Notes: generated by a model not told the origin, from the letters alone. A DNA stretch of 64,000 nucleotides from Zychaea mexicana (GCF_025766255.1 NW_026516664.1:620001-684000); one strand, 5' to 3'. Counted from the stretch's first letter, positions 50,625 through 61,822 are shown. Numbers and translations are program-made.

Positions 50625-50904
50625 AAAACATCTAGACATTGTCTTTCTTTCTCTCAATCTCTCTCTCAATCTCACATATTACTGGTATCTTGAATGAATA
50701 AATCAAATAAAAATGACCGAATTATACCACTACATATAAACTACTACGATCACATATCCTATTGCCAATGCACAACTTCGTGTCACGTATATATAACAAC
50801 CTCCGACTGACCGTGCTAATGGAAAAGAGCGCGATTCAGTTGAATTTATTTCGTTCGGCTGTCTTTTTTCACTAAGCGATCACGTATACACCACTATAAA
50901 TAAA
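50625..50904. promoter_or_regulatory. ZIP 3' flank / CTNNBL1 promoter
   Basis: Holds the AATAAA signals of the zinc transporter (50697-50712) and, close to the CTNNBL1 ATG, a TATAAATAAA stretch (about 50895-50904). Only about 280 bp separate the two genes. Confidence 0.45.
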
Positions 50905-53516
50905 ATGAATATCGATGAAATGTTCAAGGTTAGCGATCTTTGTGAATGAACGTTTTACTTTTATACGCCTACCTGAAAAAAGAGAAGGCTAATAACAACT
51001 AATAGATTCCTGCCATCCCTAGTGGCAGGAATAAACGGAAAATGCCAGCAACACCCGATGTACAATTCTTGGACCAATATTCAGCACAAGCAACAACAGA
51101 AGATAATGACGCTGGTGAAAGCAGTAGTAGCAGCAAAAAGCGACGTGCAGTTACTATTGAGGAGGAGGACGATGACGATTATCCCATGGACAACGGCGGT
51201 TATGACGAATATATGGATGGCGCAGACGACGACGAAGGTCGATTCTTTGGTGGCGGTTTAACAGAAGAACAAAGTCGACTCCTTGATCTAGTGGATGAAT
51301 ATGATGTTGAAGAAGTAAGGAATTTATTGAACTAAAGCTCTATTACATACACGCGCACTCACTCTAACGGTCTATATATTTTGTTTTTCTCTAGCCTGAC
51401 TCTTTAAACGATCTTAATGTCAAAAAAATGATTCTGAAATTTGAAAAGGCCATCAACAAGAACCAAGAACAACGTGTCCGATATGCTGATCAGCCTGAAA
51501 AGTTTATGGAGTCAGAAGCAGATTTGGACGAAGAAATAAAAAACCTCGCGACGTTGACCGAAGCACCTCATTTATATCCGGAAATCGTAAAACTTGGAAG
51601 CGTTCCATCCATTATGTCGCTGTTGAGCCATGAAAATACGGATATCGCGATTGATGCTATTGATCTTATCAATGAGCTTATCGATGAAGACGTTGGTACC
51701 GGTGAAGATGAATTGGAGAGATCAGAAGAAGCAACAAACGGTATGAAGGCGTTGGCAAATGCATTGGTAAGCAACACTCCCTCCCCTCACCTTTCCGTGT
51801 TCCTAATTATCTTTTGAAATTTGCTAAAAATTGTATACACCGGATATGTATGTGTTAGCTTGAAAACGAATTGTTAGAATTGCTTGTCCAAAATCTTGAG
51901 CGTTTGGATGAAAAGGAAGAAGCAGATCGACAAGGCATATTCAAAATTTTGGGTAAGAAAGAAAAAAGAAAAAGAACGAAAGTGTCTGCATATGCGAATC
52001 TAATTCGCAAATATATCATGCTTTAGGAATCATGGAAAGTTTATTAGGTCTAGATCCTCAGCTGGCTGAAAGAATTGCTCTAAAAACAGAGATAATGCCT
52101 TGGTTGTTGAAGCGTGTGCAAGGGAAAGGATATGATTCTAATCGTGGATATGCCGCTGAAATCATTTCGATCTTATTACAAGAAAGCCGAGGTGAGAGCA
52201 ATAAACTACTCTTGAACTAGATGGTCTTGTTATTGTACTATACGTGCTTACAAACAATGTCCTCGCTCCTGGTCAAACATTCTACTCTAGATATCCGTTT
52301 AAAGCTAGGAGAATTGAATGGTGTCGATGTTTTACTTCGTGCACTTTCAGTAAGTACAACATAGCACTACTCTCAAGATACTTTTAGGAGCTTAGTTACG
52401 GTATACAACTATTTATGGTTGCATTTTTTTGCTCTAACTCTACACTATATGTTGCTGTTTACAGGGTTATCGTAAAAAGGATCCAGAGGATGAGGATGAA
52501 AGTGAAATGGTGGAGAACTTTTTCAATGCGTTATGCTCTGGACTTAATGAACCTGAAATCAAAGAAAAGTTCTTAGAGGGTGAAGGTGTCGAACTAATGG
52601 TGATAATGCTTAAGTATGTACTTGATCTTATCTATATAACGATTTTTCATTTACTAACTTTTTCTTGGGTACCTTTATTTGGGCGTGTAAAAAAATATAG
52701 AGAGAGAACGCTTGCTCGTATTCGTGCAATGAAGGTGCTGAACTACGCTTTGACAACTGAAGCAGGTCGTGGAAACTGTTTGCGATTTGTGGATGCAATG
52801 GGTCTCAAGGTGTTGTTCCCTATCTTTATGGGCAAGGTAACGAATTACTATTCTGTTTGTTTGGGGCAGCTTTATTTTCTGTGGTAAGTTGGCTAAAACA
52901 AATGTGGAATTTTAGGGTGTCAAAAAGTTAAAAAAGGCGTACAGCAAGACATTCGTTGAATCAGAAGATGAAGGTAATAAAAAGAAAGCCGTTACTGCTG
53001 TGAGCAAAACTGACGAGTTACCTCTCTATCATTATCCCATCTATTACAGAACATATCATGTGTATTATTCTATCATTATTGCGAAACTTATCCCGAAACG
53101 ACGTCCAACGATTACGTTTGGTCAAGAAATTCATAGACGACAATTTCGAAAAGATTGACCGCTTATTAGAAATGAAAGAATTTTACGAGGGCAAAGACCA
53201 ACGTGTTCGCGCAGAGATCGAAAAGGAAAAAGAAGAATATGATGAGGAAGATATCGAGGTTTTGAAAGACGATTTCTATTTACGCCGACTGGATGCAGGA
53301 TTATTCACATTGCAACGTGTCTGTTTGGTGATTGCCGCGCTCAGCAAAGAAGACCAAGGCATCCGTGAACGAACAATGATGATGCTGAAGCGACAAGGCA
53401 GTGATATCTCCAGCATCTTTAGAATCATTGAAGAGGAAACCGCATTGATGGCAGATTTCAGCTATCTTTCTCGAGTGGCAACGGGTGGTGCTGTAGAAGC
53501 GGATGATCAGCGATAA
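50905..53516 (+). CDS. CTNNBL1: Beta-catenin-like protein 1 (spliceosome-associated ARM protein)
   Basis: Ten exons: 50905-50928 (24 nt), 51006-51314, 51395-51766, 51859-51952, 52027-52191, 52291-52349, 52465-52613, 52701-52836, 52916-52973 and 53050-53516; 1,833 nt, 610 aa. All phases fit. The N-terminus is acidic with a KKRR nuclear signal. The conserved body follows human CTNNBL1 in order: VKKMILKFEKAINKNQEQR, QPEKFMESEADLDEEI, SLLSHENTDIAIDAIDLINE, WLLKRVQGKGYDSNR, LGELNGVDVLLRALS, FLEGEGVELMVIML, and the near-invariant DDFYLRRLDAGLFTLQ. It is an armadillo-like helical repeat protein that binds CDC5L/PRP19-complex factors in pre-mRNA splicing. Human length is 563 aa; the extra residues are mainly N-terminal low complexity. 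Confidence 0.95.
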
Positions 53517-53740
53517 TAAATTATATATTTGTTTATAAAGCAGAAATAAAATTGTGTATACCTACAAACATTACAGTCGAAAGCTATTCTTGATCTCATA
53601 CCAACTGAGGTCGTTTCTGTAAGTTCATCAAGTACTGGCAAAATTATGAATGCACTTCTGCTCATAACTGTGTTGTTAGGCCTTACTATGTCGCAGTATT
53701 TCTCGGGGTATGGGATACATAAACGGATCCGCTTTTGGTC

Positions 53741-55307
53741 AGGACCTTTCAATTCTACGATGTTTGGTTCTCCTGTTAGACTTTGCACTGCATTCTCTTA
53801 TATAAACGCCTCCTTTTTACACTTCTTGGGGCTTGGATGAATAAGATTTTTAAAAACTTAGAATAGTTCAAATCCTCGTTGTTGATACATACTGTAGTTA
53901 CTGGAAATATTGCAATCAGACAATTGTCAGGAGCTTTACTATATGAAACATATTACAAAAGTTGTTGAATAACTCTTCTTGTTCCAAATACACAAAGCTG
54001 TCTGCTCTCTCAAATTGTAAACTGCAACTGAATGCTTAATAAAAGGCAGCAGCCGATGGTCGCGACCGTATATCTACGCACTCATTATTCCCTGGATTGC
54101 GATCGCCTAATATGGTGCTCCCGGCGTTCAAGCTATACAAGTTTTGGGGTACTCTCGTTTAAAAGAAAGAGGCATTCTCACTTCTTTTACAGACTTTCAA
54201 TCAAGTCTTTCTTCATATTATCCACGATGCAAAACATACAGTTGATTGGGTTCATCGACTGCAAGTAGTACAATTAACAAGCGGTCAATTTGTGGAAATA
54301 GATATAACAGCAAATATATTACCAGGCTTCTTTAAGCCATTGCAAAAAGTAGTTCCTGACCATCCGCGCCGAAGCTTGAAAACAGTACAGTGGTCCCCCG
54401 CTTTTTGCAGCAGCGGTTTTTGGTGGAAAAAACTGCAAAAAGTGGGGAACTGCAAAAAGTGAGGATGAGTATGAGATGTTACACAGACTGAGTCTATTAT
54501 GTTAATCAAGTGTCAATGATAGTAAACCAATTGAAAGTGTCGGTGTTGTACTGAGGCTACTTATTATAAATCAACTCTTATATAAAAGGCTGTCGTCTAA
54601 TTCTTGATGTTTATATACTGCACTATCGACACCTCCACACCACTATGGTAAAAGCAAAATACCCAAAGCTTACTGACGAGCAAAAGGACGCTATCTATCA
54701 ACATTACATGTAGATGTCACTGGTTCAAGACTCTGTGTCCCAGGCTCTCGAGTTAATAGCGGAAAATTGCAGGTCCCCATTTTTGGCCTGCAAAATGCAA
54801 AAAGTGAGGAAACTGCAATTTTACTAAGTGATGAGCGGGTATGCTCCAAAAAAATCTGCAAAAATTGAGGATCTGCAAAAAGTGGGGCTGCAAAAAGCGG
54901 GAGACCACTGTATGGTAAACTTGACGGAGCCCTGAAGAACGCTAGTCGCCTATTGTGACGCTAGTGTTTTCTTCAATAGAAACAACCTGAGCGAAGCGGT
55001 CGAAACATTTGATGATTTTGTTGGTCAATGTCATTATTATCCTCTTGGGGAGGTTGTGGAAATTTTCAAGCAGGCAATACGTGATCCCAATATATAAAAG
55101 GCTTTTGAGCTCTCTAACATACTTTACATGTCTTTGGATGACTGTAAATGCTGTTTAGGAAGCATTAAGATATTGTAAACGCATCTGAAGGCGTCCATTT
55201 TATATTACATATATGCTCTTCAAGCTCATTATCCGGTTCAAAAAGTTAGTGGTTATAAATGGCAGAAAGGCGATGTCGTTGCTTGAGGGTCCGTTCATTG
55301 GTAGCTG
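53741..55307 (+). repeat. 1.04-kb direct repeat, left copy (interrupted by a MITE)
   Basis: Homologous to 59409-60449 from TTTCAATTCTACGATGTTTGG to GGTCCGTTCATTGGTAGCTG. Without the 523-bp MITE and its duplicated TA the left copy is 1,042 bp against 1,041 bp on the right. Translation gives broken, tetratricopeptide-like fragments (YGKLDGALKNASRLL, NNLSEAVETFDDF, VVEIFKQAIRDPNI) separated by shared stops, so this is a duplicated decayed coding region rather than an obvious LTR: the ends are not TG...CA. Confidence 0.85.
54388..54910. mobile_element. 523-bp pogo/Tc1-mariner-type MITE with TA target duplication
   Basis: The ends are CAGTGGTCCCCCGCTTTTTG and its inverted match with one mismatch (CAGTGGTCTCCCGCTTTTTG), followed by CAG on both sides. 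TA dinucleotides flank it at 54386-54387 and 54911-54912. The right copy of the surrounding repeat has the same place uninterrupted with a single TA, an empty site. Both subterminal regions carry repeated CTGCAAAAAGTG units, likely transposase-binding sites. An internal short frame starts MVKAKYPKLTDEQKDAIYQ and stops, resembling the helix-turn-helix start of a pogo-type transposase. It is therefore a deletion derivative. Confidence 0.88.
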
Positions 55308-55487
55308 GTGTTCCTTTTATTATAGTAGGATATCAGACTCAAAGTAAAGATGTTCTTTCTCCTTTTGTTCGTGGGATGATGTTAGAAAAGAATTATCTGA
55401 AAGCAGCAATCATACATAACCTATTAAATCGCATGCGATTCATGTATACATACTCCAAACGCAGGAACGCGACACTATATATATGGA

Positions 55488-57545
55488 GAACAGTACCGCA
55501 GTCGTCAGCAACAGAGAGGAGAATCTGCATACAATTACCTCTGTGCCATGCTAAAGCTCAGAAAGAGAGCCGATCCAAAGGGAAAGATGACAGATGAAGA
55601 CATAATCGATGTTGTATGCGACGGCTTGCTGCCTGGGTACCAATATTATGTTCATCACAAACAAGCAAACAGCCTGAGCGAGCTGCCAGAGGCATTGAGC
55701 TGGCCGGATGAATGCGAAGAAGGCAAGCAGCATCAGCAATCACAATCATCTGCGATGGTACAACCCATCAATTTTGTATCATACAACAACAACAAAGCAA
55801 CCGAAACGTTGCACAAGCAAGGAACGACACAACTCCAGAACCAAGTCGAAGAAATGCTCAAACAATAACAAGCCAGGCCCCCTCATCAACCGGAGACGTA
55901 CAAATCGTCGTTGAAAGTGCGGTTGCCAATGCCATGGACCAGATCCAAGCCCAAATGAAGCAAATGATGGCCGACAATGCAAAATCAACAAGGTCATTTT
56001 CTTGCTTCAACTGTGAAAACGTCACAGTGCTTGGAAATGTCCGAAACCATGTTAGTACTGCAAGAAGATGCATAGTTGAATGGAGTGCGAGAAGAATCCT
56101 TACCTTCAAAATCAGCCAGCGGAGGAAAGTTCGGGTTTTCGCCGGGGCCCTCATCGGCGGGTATGAGGGACCCTTCTACAATAATGCCCGTAAGCCTGAT
56201 TGAAGCAATTGAGGAGGAGCTGGAGAGTTTAGCAATTAACAACACCAAAGCATCAACATCAGCAAAAAGACGAAGAGCTGCAGACGACGAAGGAAAAGAC
56301 GACGAGAAGGAAGAGGACAGAGACAACAAGACGACGACGATTGCAAAATTTGGAAAAGGCTAGAGCAGCCAAGATAGCCAAGAAGGCAGCCGATGATCAG
56401 TCAGTAACCAGCGGCAAGATAAATCCATCAATCCAAGAAAAAGCAGTGAAGAGCTTTCCGCTGATTCTTGGGGAAGACAACAAGGTACAAAAGCTTCGAT
56501 ATGCGTCAGGCCTTATGGGAAACCAATATATCGGTACCTATACCACAATTGCTTTTTCATGCCCCTGCACTGTTCGACAACTTTCTGGAGTCTGTTGGTG
56601 TCCATCAGCCCTTACGCCGGCCGGGTGCGTCAAGTTGAAGAAGCCAACAAGCACACCTCATCCGACATGGGCACGACAGCAGCTGTAAATGAGGTGATCA
56701 CTATCGACTCAAGCCTGTACCCAGACATCAAAAAGTTGCAAGCTGTGCTGCTCATGATTGGGGATCTCGAGGTTGAAGCCCTGATTGATGGTGAATCGCT
56801 TACCTCCGTAATGCCTGCAAGTGTTATGGAAGCCGCTGATTTGACTAGTCAACTCACACCAACCAATCGCATCCTGCGCTTTGCTGGAGGCACGACGATA
56901 CTTTGCACTGGAGCCTTGAACCGAGTCCGCCTCACCTTTTTCTGAGAAGTTGGAGGTATCACATTCATTTGTGGTGACAGCAAACCCTTACACACCTTTC
57001 ATTCTTGGGCTCCATTTCATTGTTAAGGCAAATGCTGTCCCTATGGCAAGGAAAAATCTGCTTCTATTTTCGGACCCGAGAAATGATGGGAGGGCAGAAG
57101 ACGTGCTGATAACTACCCACGAAGGCTTTGGGAGATCAGACTGGATGCCCAACACCAGCGAGGGGCCGAACTTCGAAGAGGACAAACCTGATCTGATTCC
57201 TGTGTCCGTGGTCGAGCAAACAGGCGATGCCAAGGCAATTGCAGAACGAAAGACCTTGAAGTTGGGCCCTAGTGAAATCAAAATACTAGAGTTTAAAGCT
57301 GACGCGACAGGTGGACAATACATTGAACCTGCATTGGGTGCCGTGTTGCAAGGAATCTATGTCATGCCGACATCATGGACAGACCAAAAGGGTACTATCA
57401 CGACGGTAGCTGTCAGCCTATCAGGCGAAAGCGCTCAGGTCGAACCTGGCGAACTCATTGCTACCATCACTGCCACCGAGTTCCCATACCAAGGAATCGC
57501 GCTGCAAAACGGCGAGGAAGTGGTAAAACATTTGGGCTCGCTACT
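55488..57545 (+). pseudogene. Decayed retrotransposon gag and aspartic protease
   Basis: The gag part (about 55488-55870) shows the retrotransposon gag pattern: RGESAYNYLCAMLKL, then MTDEDIIDVVCDGLLPGYQ. A degenerate zinc knuckle follows near 56000-56070: FSCFNC is intact, the downstream CPKPC-YCKK part is out of frame and holds a stop. The protease-like part (about 56690-57110) has EALIDGESLTSVM where an Asp-Thr/Ser-Gly active site is expected, a stop before VSHSFVV, and a PFILGLHFI block like the usual LILGxxWL. The 232-codon stretch 56950-57648 stays open. No reverse transcriptase, RNase H or integrase lies in the window. It is a fungal LTR-type (probably Ty3-like) remnant and cannot be active. 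Confidence 0.72.
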
Positions 57546-57550
57546 ATACC

Positions 57551-57647
57551 ACCCCTGCCCATACCTGCCCATACCTGCCCATACCTGCCCATACCTGCCC
57601 ATACCTGCCCGTACCTGCCCGTACCTGCCCGTACCTGCCCGTACTTG
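57551..57647 (+). repeat. 10-bp minisatellite (ATACCTGCCC / GTACCTGCCC)
   Basis: Five ATACCTGCCC units (57561-57610) and three GTACCTGCCC units (57611-57640) are bordered by partial units on both sides. Because 10 is not a multiple of 3, the frame cycles through PYLPIPAHTC-type peptides. It ends within a few bases of the start of the 1.75-kb repeat. Confidence 0.95.
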
Positions 57648-59398
57648 AGCTTAAAACACCACTGACAAGGTGGAATCCGTTTACGAAAAACGAATGGTCA
57701 AGAGGAAAGTGGTACTTTTGGAAACCGGAGAATAGCGGGAAAAAAAAACATCCTACTTGCAATACCAGCGCGTTATAAAATATCGTATAAGCCTTTTTAA
57801 ACCAAGCTTTGACAACGCGAATCCGCAGCAGTCGGTCAAGCTTGAAGTCAAGCGTGTCTCAGTTGCTGCCGTTGATGGCCATTTGTTTCAAACGGATCTT
57901 GCATCACAGAAAAAAACACGGACGCAACCTCGTTTCTTTCTTTCAAGAACAATAGCAGGGTCCGTGCGTAGAGAGCACGGTGTCAAATGGTTGCCACCGC
58001 TTTATATGCGCTTGAAAGAGATCCTAAATCTCAAATAGTACATTTCACAAACAAAGTTCTTCACAAGGTCGATCAGTAAGCGAGAGATCTTTCTTTGTGA
58101 ATTGGAAAGTCATTACCCAACGAAAGATTAACTTTCCGTTATAATAATAATCAAACATAGAAAGCTTCTCTTGTTGATTATTATCTTTTTGTCATTTTCT
58201 TATTGTATTTTAAAGAGAAACCCTCTTTTCTAGGAAGTTCCAATAGAAAAAGAGGGGAAAAACTCCTGCTGTCTCTTTTTTCCAGGAAGACAGCAAAACC
58301 TGATCGAAGACGCAGGTAGTGAATGGTCGCTACGCAATGAGAGACCTTCGCCATTCACTAGTGGCGCCCGTGCCGTGTGTGCCCACAACGTCAACTAAGC
58401 ACAAAGATACTTCAAGGTTGTTGTACTACGTTGATGCAGCCCTAGGGCATGCTTCCAACAACCTTGCTACCATTGAAGCATCTTTCGGGTAGAATATATC
58501 CACCTCAACCTGGCTAATAGCTTTCCAAGTCAAGGATTCACACAACACTTTGCGCTTCATAAAGTTTGTGTAAATGGAACTAAAGAAGAAAAAAAAATGG
58601 GAGAGGTGGGGTGTTTTTGGTATTCTTATTCAGACAATTTTTTGCCGTCACGCTCGGGTCTTCAATGAAATCCATCATTTTGATTGGCTCTCATTTGTAA
58701 GGCTCTGGTTGGCTCATTTTATGGACCGCTTATATCATATGACGCAACTTGGCACAAAAGCAAAGGGAAGGGGAAGGAGATGTGTAAGTGATAGTCGTCG
58801 TCAAGAAGTCAAATATGTTGGCAGCAGTGATCGGCATGTATCACCCTATGATACGCTATATATATGTTTCACCATGCCGATGTGCCCTCCGATACTGTCG
58901 CCGCTTGTTTTGGGAAGAAGTGTCAGTGCACGCACCCAGCCTCCGCGTCAAAGACAGGTACGTTTCGAATGCCAACTTGTTCATCGAGTACGTGAACTAC
59001 AAGAGATAAAATGATGCGACTGAGCAACGCAATCAGAAGTGATAAGGAAGAAAGACACAATGCCAACGATGATTAAGAACGATGGATGAGTGCTCGTGTG
59101 CGATCTGGGAAGCAGTAACTGCTGCTAAATTGCTAAGGACTCACATCACTTGCCCTGGCGGACAAGATATCTACAAGTGATACTGTCGTGTCTGTTCGAC
59201 CTATAAATATTATGTTGAGGGTTCACTCGACCCAATCCATATCACTTTATTGTAGGTTGCTGATTTGCTATGTATACGGTGGCGAAGGTGTGGCAAGTGC
59301 CTTTTGCGGAGACGACCGGAGCTAGCAAATCGGACGGACCCTTTGTTATTGCGATTGGGTAATAGCGCTGTCAGACTAGATGACGAGGGCTGGTGATG
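57648..59398 (+). repeat. 1.75-kb dispersed repeat, copy 2
   Basis: Near-identical reverse complement of 38589-40352. It runs from AGCTTAAAACACC after the minisatellite to GGCTGGTGATG just before the right 1.04-kb repeat. It contains the hairpin-rich segment 58104-58475 and, downstream, a 146-codon frame (58574-59014) kept in both copies but unrecognised. It could be a non-autonomous element or an unusual solo terminal repeat; the ends give no decisive signature. Confidence 0.85.
58104..58475. other. Chain of perfect inverted repeats (hairpin array) inside the 1.75-kb repeat
   Basis: Successive stems read directly: GGAAAGT/ACTTTCC (58104-58110 with 58131-58137); ATAATAATCAA/TTGATTATTAT (58144-58154 with 58174-58184); CCCTCTTTT/AAAAGAGGG (58221-58229 with 58248-58256); GCTGTCT/AGACAGC (58268-58274 with 58288-58294); TAGTGAATGG/CCATTCACTA (58317-58326 with 58351-58360); AAGGTTGTTG/CAACAACCTT (58414-58423 with 58456-58465), the last enclosing a GCCCTAGGGC palindrome (58439-58448) and extended outside by AAAGATnCTTCAA/TTGAAGnATCTTT. 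The same stems are present in copy 1 at 39515-39883. Confidence 0.8.
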
Positions 59399-59408
59399 TG
59401 TCATTCTA

Positions 59409-60449
59409 TCAGAACATTTCAATTCTACGATGTTTGGTTCTCCTGTTGGACTTTGCACTGCGTTCTCTTTATAAATCGCCTCCTTTTACACTTCTTGGGG
59501 CTTGGATGATTAAAATTTTTAAAAGTTAAAACAGTGCAAACTCCTCGTTGTTGATACATCCTGTAGTTACTGGAAGTATTGCAATTAGACAATTGTCAAG
59601 AGCTTTACTATATGAAACATATTACAAAAGTTGTTGAATAAACTCTTCTTGTTCCAAATACACAAAGTTGTCTGCTCTCTCAAACTGTAAACTGCAACTG
59701 AATGCTTAATAAAAGGCAGCAGCCGATGATCGCGACCGTATATCTACGCACTCATTATTCCCTGGATTGCGATCGCCTGGTATGGTGCTCCCGGCGTTCA
59801 AGCTATACAAGTTCTGGGGTACTCTCGTTTAAAAGGAAGACTCATTCTCACTTCTGTTACAGAATCACAATCAGTGTCTTTCTTCATATTATCCACGATG
59901 CAAAACATACTGTTGATTATGTTCATCGATGGCAAGTAGTACAATCAACAAGCGGTCAGTGTGTGGAGTATCAGCAAATATATTATCAGGCTTCCTTGCT
60001 TTACGCCATTGCAAAAAGTAGTTCCTGACCATTCGCGCCGAAGCTTAGAACAGTATGGTAAACTCGACGAAGCCTGAAGAGCGCTGGTCGCCTATTGTGA
60101 CGCTGGCGTGTTCTTCAAAAGAAACAACCTGAGCGAAGCGGTCGAAACATTTGATGATTTGTTGGTCAATGTCACTATTTTCCTCTAGGGGAGATTGTGG
60201 AAGTTTTCAAGCAGGCAATACGTGATCCCAATATATAAAAGGCTTTTGAGCGCTCGAGCATACTTTTACATGTCTTTGAATGACTGTAAATGCTGTTTAG
60301 GAAGCATTAAGATATCGAAAACGCATCTGAAGGCGACCATTTTATATTACATATATGCTCTTCAAGCCCATTATCCGGTTCAAAAAGTTGGTGGTTATAA
60401 ATGGCAGAAAGGTCATGTCGTTGTTTGAGGGTCCGTTCATTTGTAGCTG
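59409..60449 (+). repeat. 1.04-kb direct repeat, right copy
   Basis: Same content and orientation as 53741-55307 without the MITE. The MITE insertion point is intact here (GAACAGTATGGTAAAC, about 60049-60064). The broken tetratricopeptide-like reading frames are shared. Its left boundary lies about 10 bp from the end of the 1.75-kb repeat. Confidence 0.85.
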
Positions 60450-60613
60450 CTTAGATTAATTGTTGTTAGCTATAAATTACGCAGTTTTGTAAAGGACCCT
60501 CCTTGGAAAGCAACAAATTAATACAACGTTACCTTCTTTTTTACCAGGAGCGCATATACAAATTCTCGACAACTGCACTTGAAGTGTAAATCGATGACGA
60601 TTATGTTTTTATG

Positions 60614-61600
60614 CATATGTCGGATCTGGTGCATCATACGGATTTAATGTAGAATTTGTCCAACAACTTTCTAATAAGGGTGACACGGCTATCGCATATG
60701 CATGTCGTCTGGGCAAGTCTGTGTAACTGCAAGCACTTGTGAGTGGAAAGGCCGTTTCACGCAGTTGCTTTACAACAGAAGAATTCACAATATCATTTTA
60801 AAGAAAAGCAGTTGAACAAGTCCAACAAATAGCGCCTTCCGGTATTAATGCGTTGTTTAATAACTCGGGCGTATACGGTGGACGAGGACATAATATTTCG
60901 AACAAGTGAGCTCAGCTTGGAATCTTTCAAGCTTTGTGTTTTTTCATTCTTACGCTTAAATTATCATGTTATCGAACTACGTTTAAGCTTTTCAAACTAA
61001 CATGGGCGGAACGTCCAACGTTACTCAAACTCTGATGCCGTTACTGCGCAAACGAGTTACACGCGTCATTGTCAATATATGTTCTATTCTTGCATCAATC
61101 AAATTGAACAATGCTTCAAACAAGCCTCCGGTATGTATATACATGCCTTTCTTTTGCGTCTTTATATGCTCCGCTGCTGCCAACACAGGAATCACAGAGA
61201 GACCGTTAGTACACTGAATAGATTATCTTACAATCAATTTTTGAAAAGAAAACAGATTTCGATGCAACTGCTGTAAGTTCACCTACTGTTATGCTTATCT
61301 TTACAAGAAAATTCCCACGGCTCCATGAGCTTATATATTATACTACTGTAAACACATACGGGTTTTCGTACCGGGTTTCCAAGGCAGCAAAGAATGTGCT
61401 CCTCATCAAAGATTTTGCCAGCTTCTTAGGCGACGAGGATTGTGTGGTTCCTGTCATAGACCCCGGATGCGTACAAACAGACATGGGTGGTGGCCAGGCA
61501 CCAGTTACTCCAGAGCAAGCTATCAGTGGAGTGACTATAGTGATCGATAAACACTCCAAGGACTTGGACCGAGCCTCTTTATACATGTGTCGTTATATTG
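60614..61600 (+). pseudogene. Short-chain dehydrogenase/reductase (SDR) relic
   Basis: Recognisable SDR blocks in order: a degraded cofactor loop (VGSGASYGFNVEFVQQL, about 60619-60670), an in-frame TAA after LGKSV, a second in-frame TAA before RKAVEQVQQIAPSG, INALFNNSGVYG (NNAG changed to NNSG), a GTGAGC donor after it, GTSNVTQTLMPLLRK and VIVNICSILASI (about 61005-61100), then YRVSKAAKNVLL with the catalytic Tyr and Lys, and DPGCVQTDMGG. The intron after the NNSG block has a good branch sequence (AACTAAC near 60995) but no AG follows closely. At least two stops and the lost acceptor make it non-functional. Confidence 0.82.
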
Positions 61601-61822
61601 ACGCCTGCATATGCCAGGGGCGTGTATATCTCATATGTTCTGCTCACTAAAATGATGTATTCACTATGCACTGCCGTTCTAGGTATTACGTCGGAATCGA
61701 AGCTTGGTATCGCCGATAAAAGCGAATCCGTGACTCATTTTTCTAATTTTAAAGGTCGTAGCTTTATTCATCCCTTGTTCCCCATCGTCGTCGCCGTCGT
61801 CGTTCTCGACATTTCATCCTCA

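Noticed and set aside
57757..58038. 93-94-codon frame in both copies of the 1.75-kb repeat, differing by an in-frame codon indel
   Set aside because: It has no ATG at its start (opens with TTG), and the copies are too similar for conservation to mean anything; the 3-base indel lies in an A-run.
58313..58372. Possible hammerhead or other self-cleaving ribozyme in the hairpin region
   Set aside because: The CTGANGA and GAAA core elements of a hammerhead are not arranged around these stems, and no other known ribozyme core is visible.
58574..59014. 146-codon ATG-led frame conserved in both 1.75-kb copies
   Set aside because: Not called a gene: the copies are near-identical by recency, the composition is odd (poly-Lys start, mixed basic tail) and no domain is recognised.
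53741..60449. Reading the 1.04-kb direct repeats as LTRs of one retrotransposon
   Set aside because: Ends are not TG...CA, no target duplication, no convincing primer-binding site after the left copy, and the repeats contain protein-like decayed coding. Kept as an open question only.
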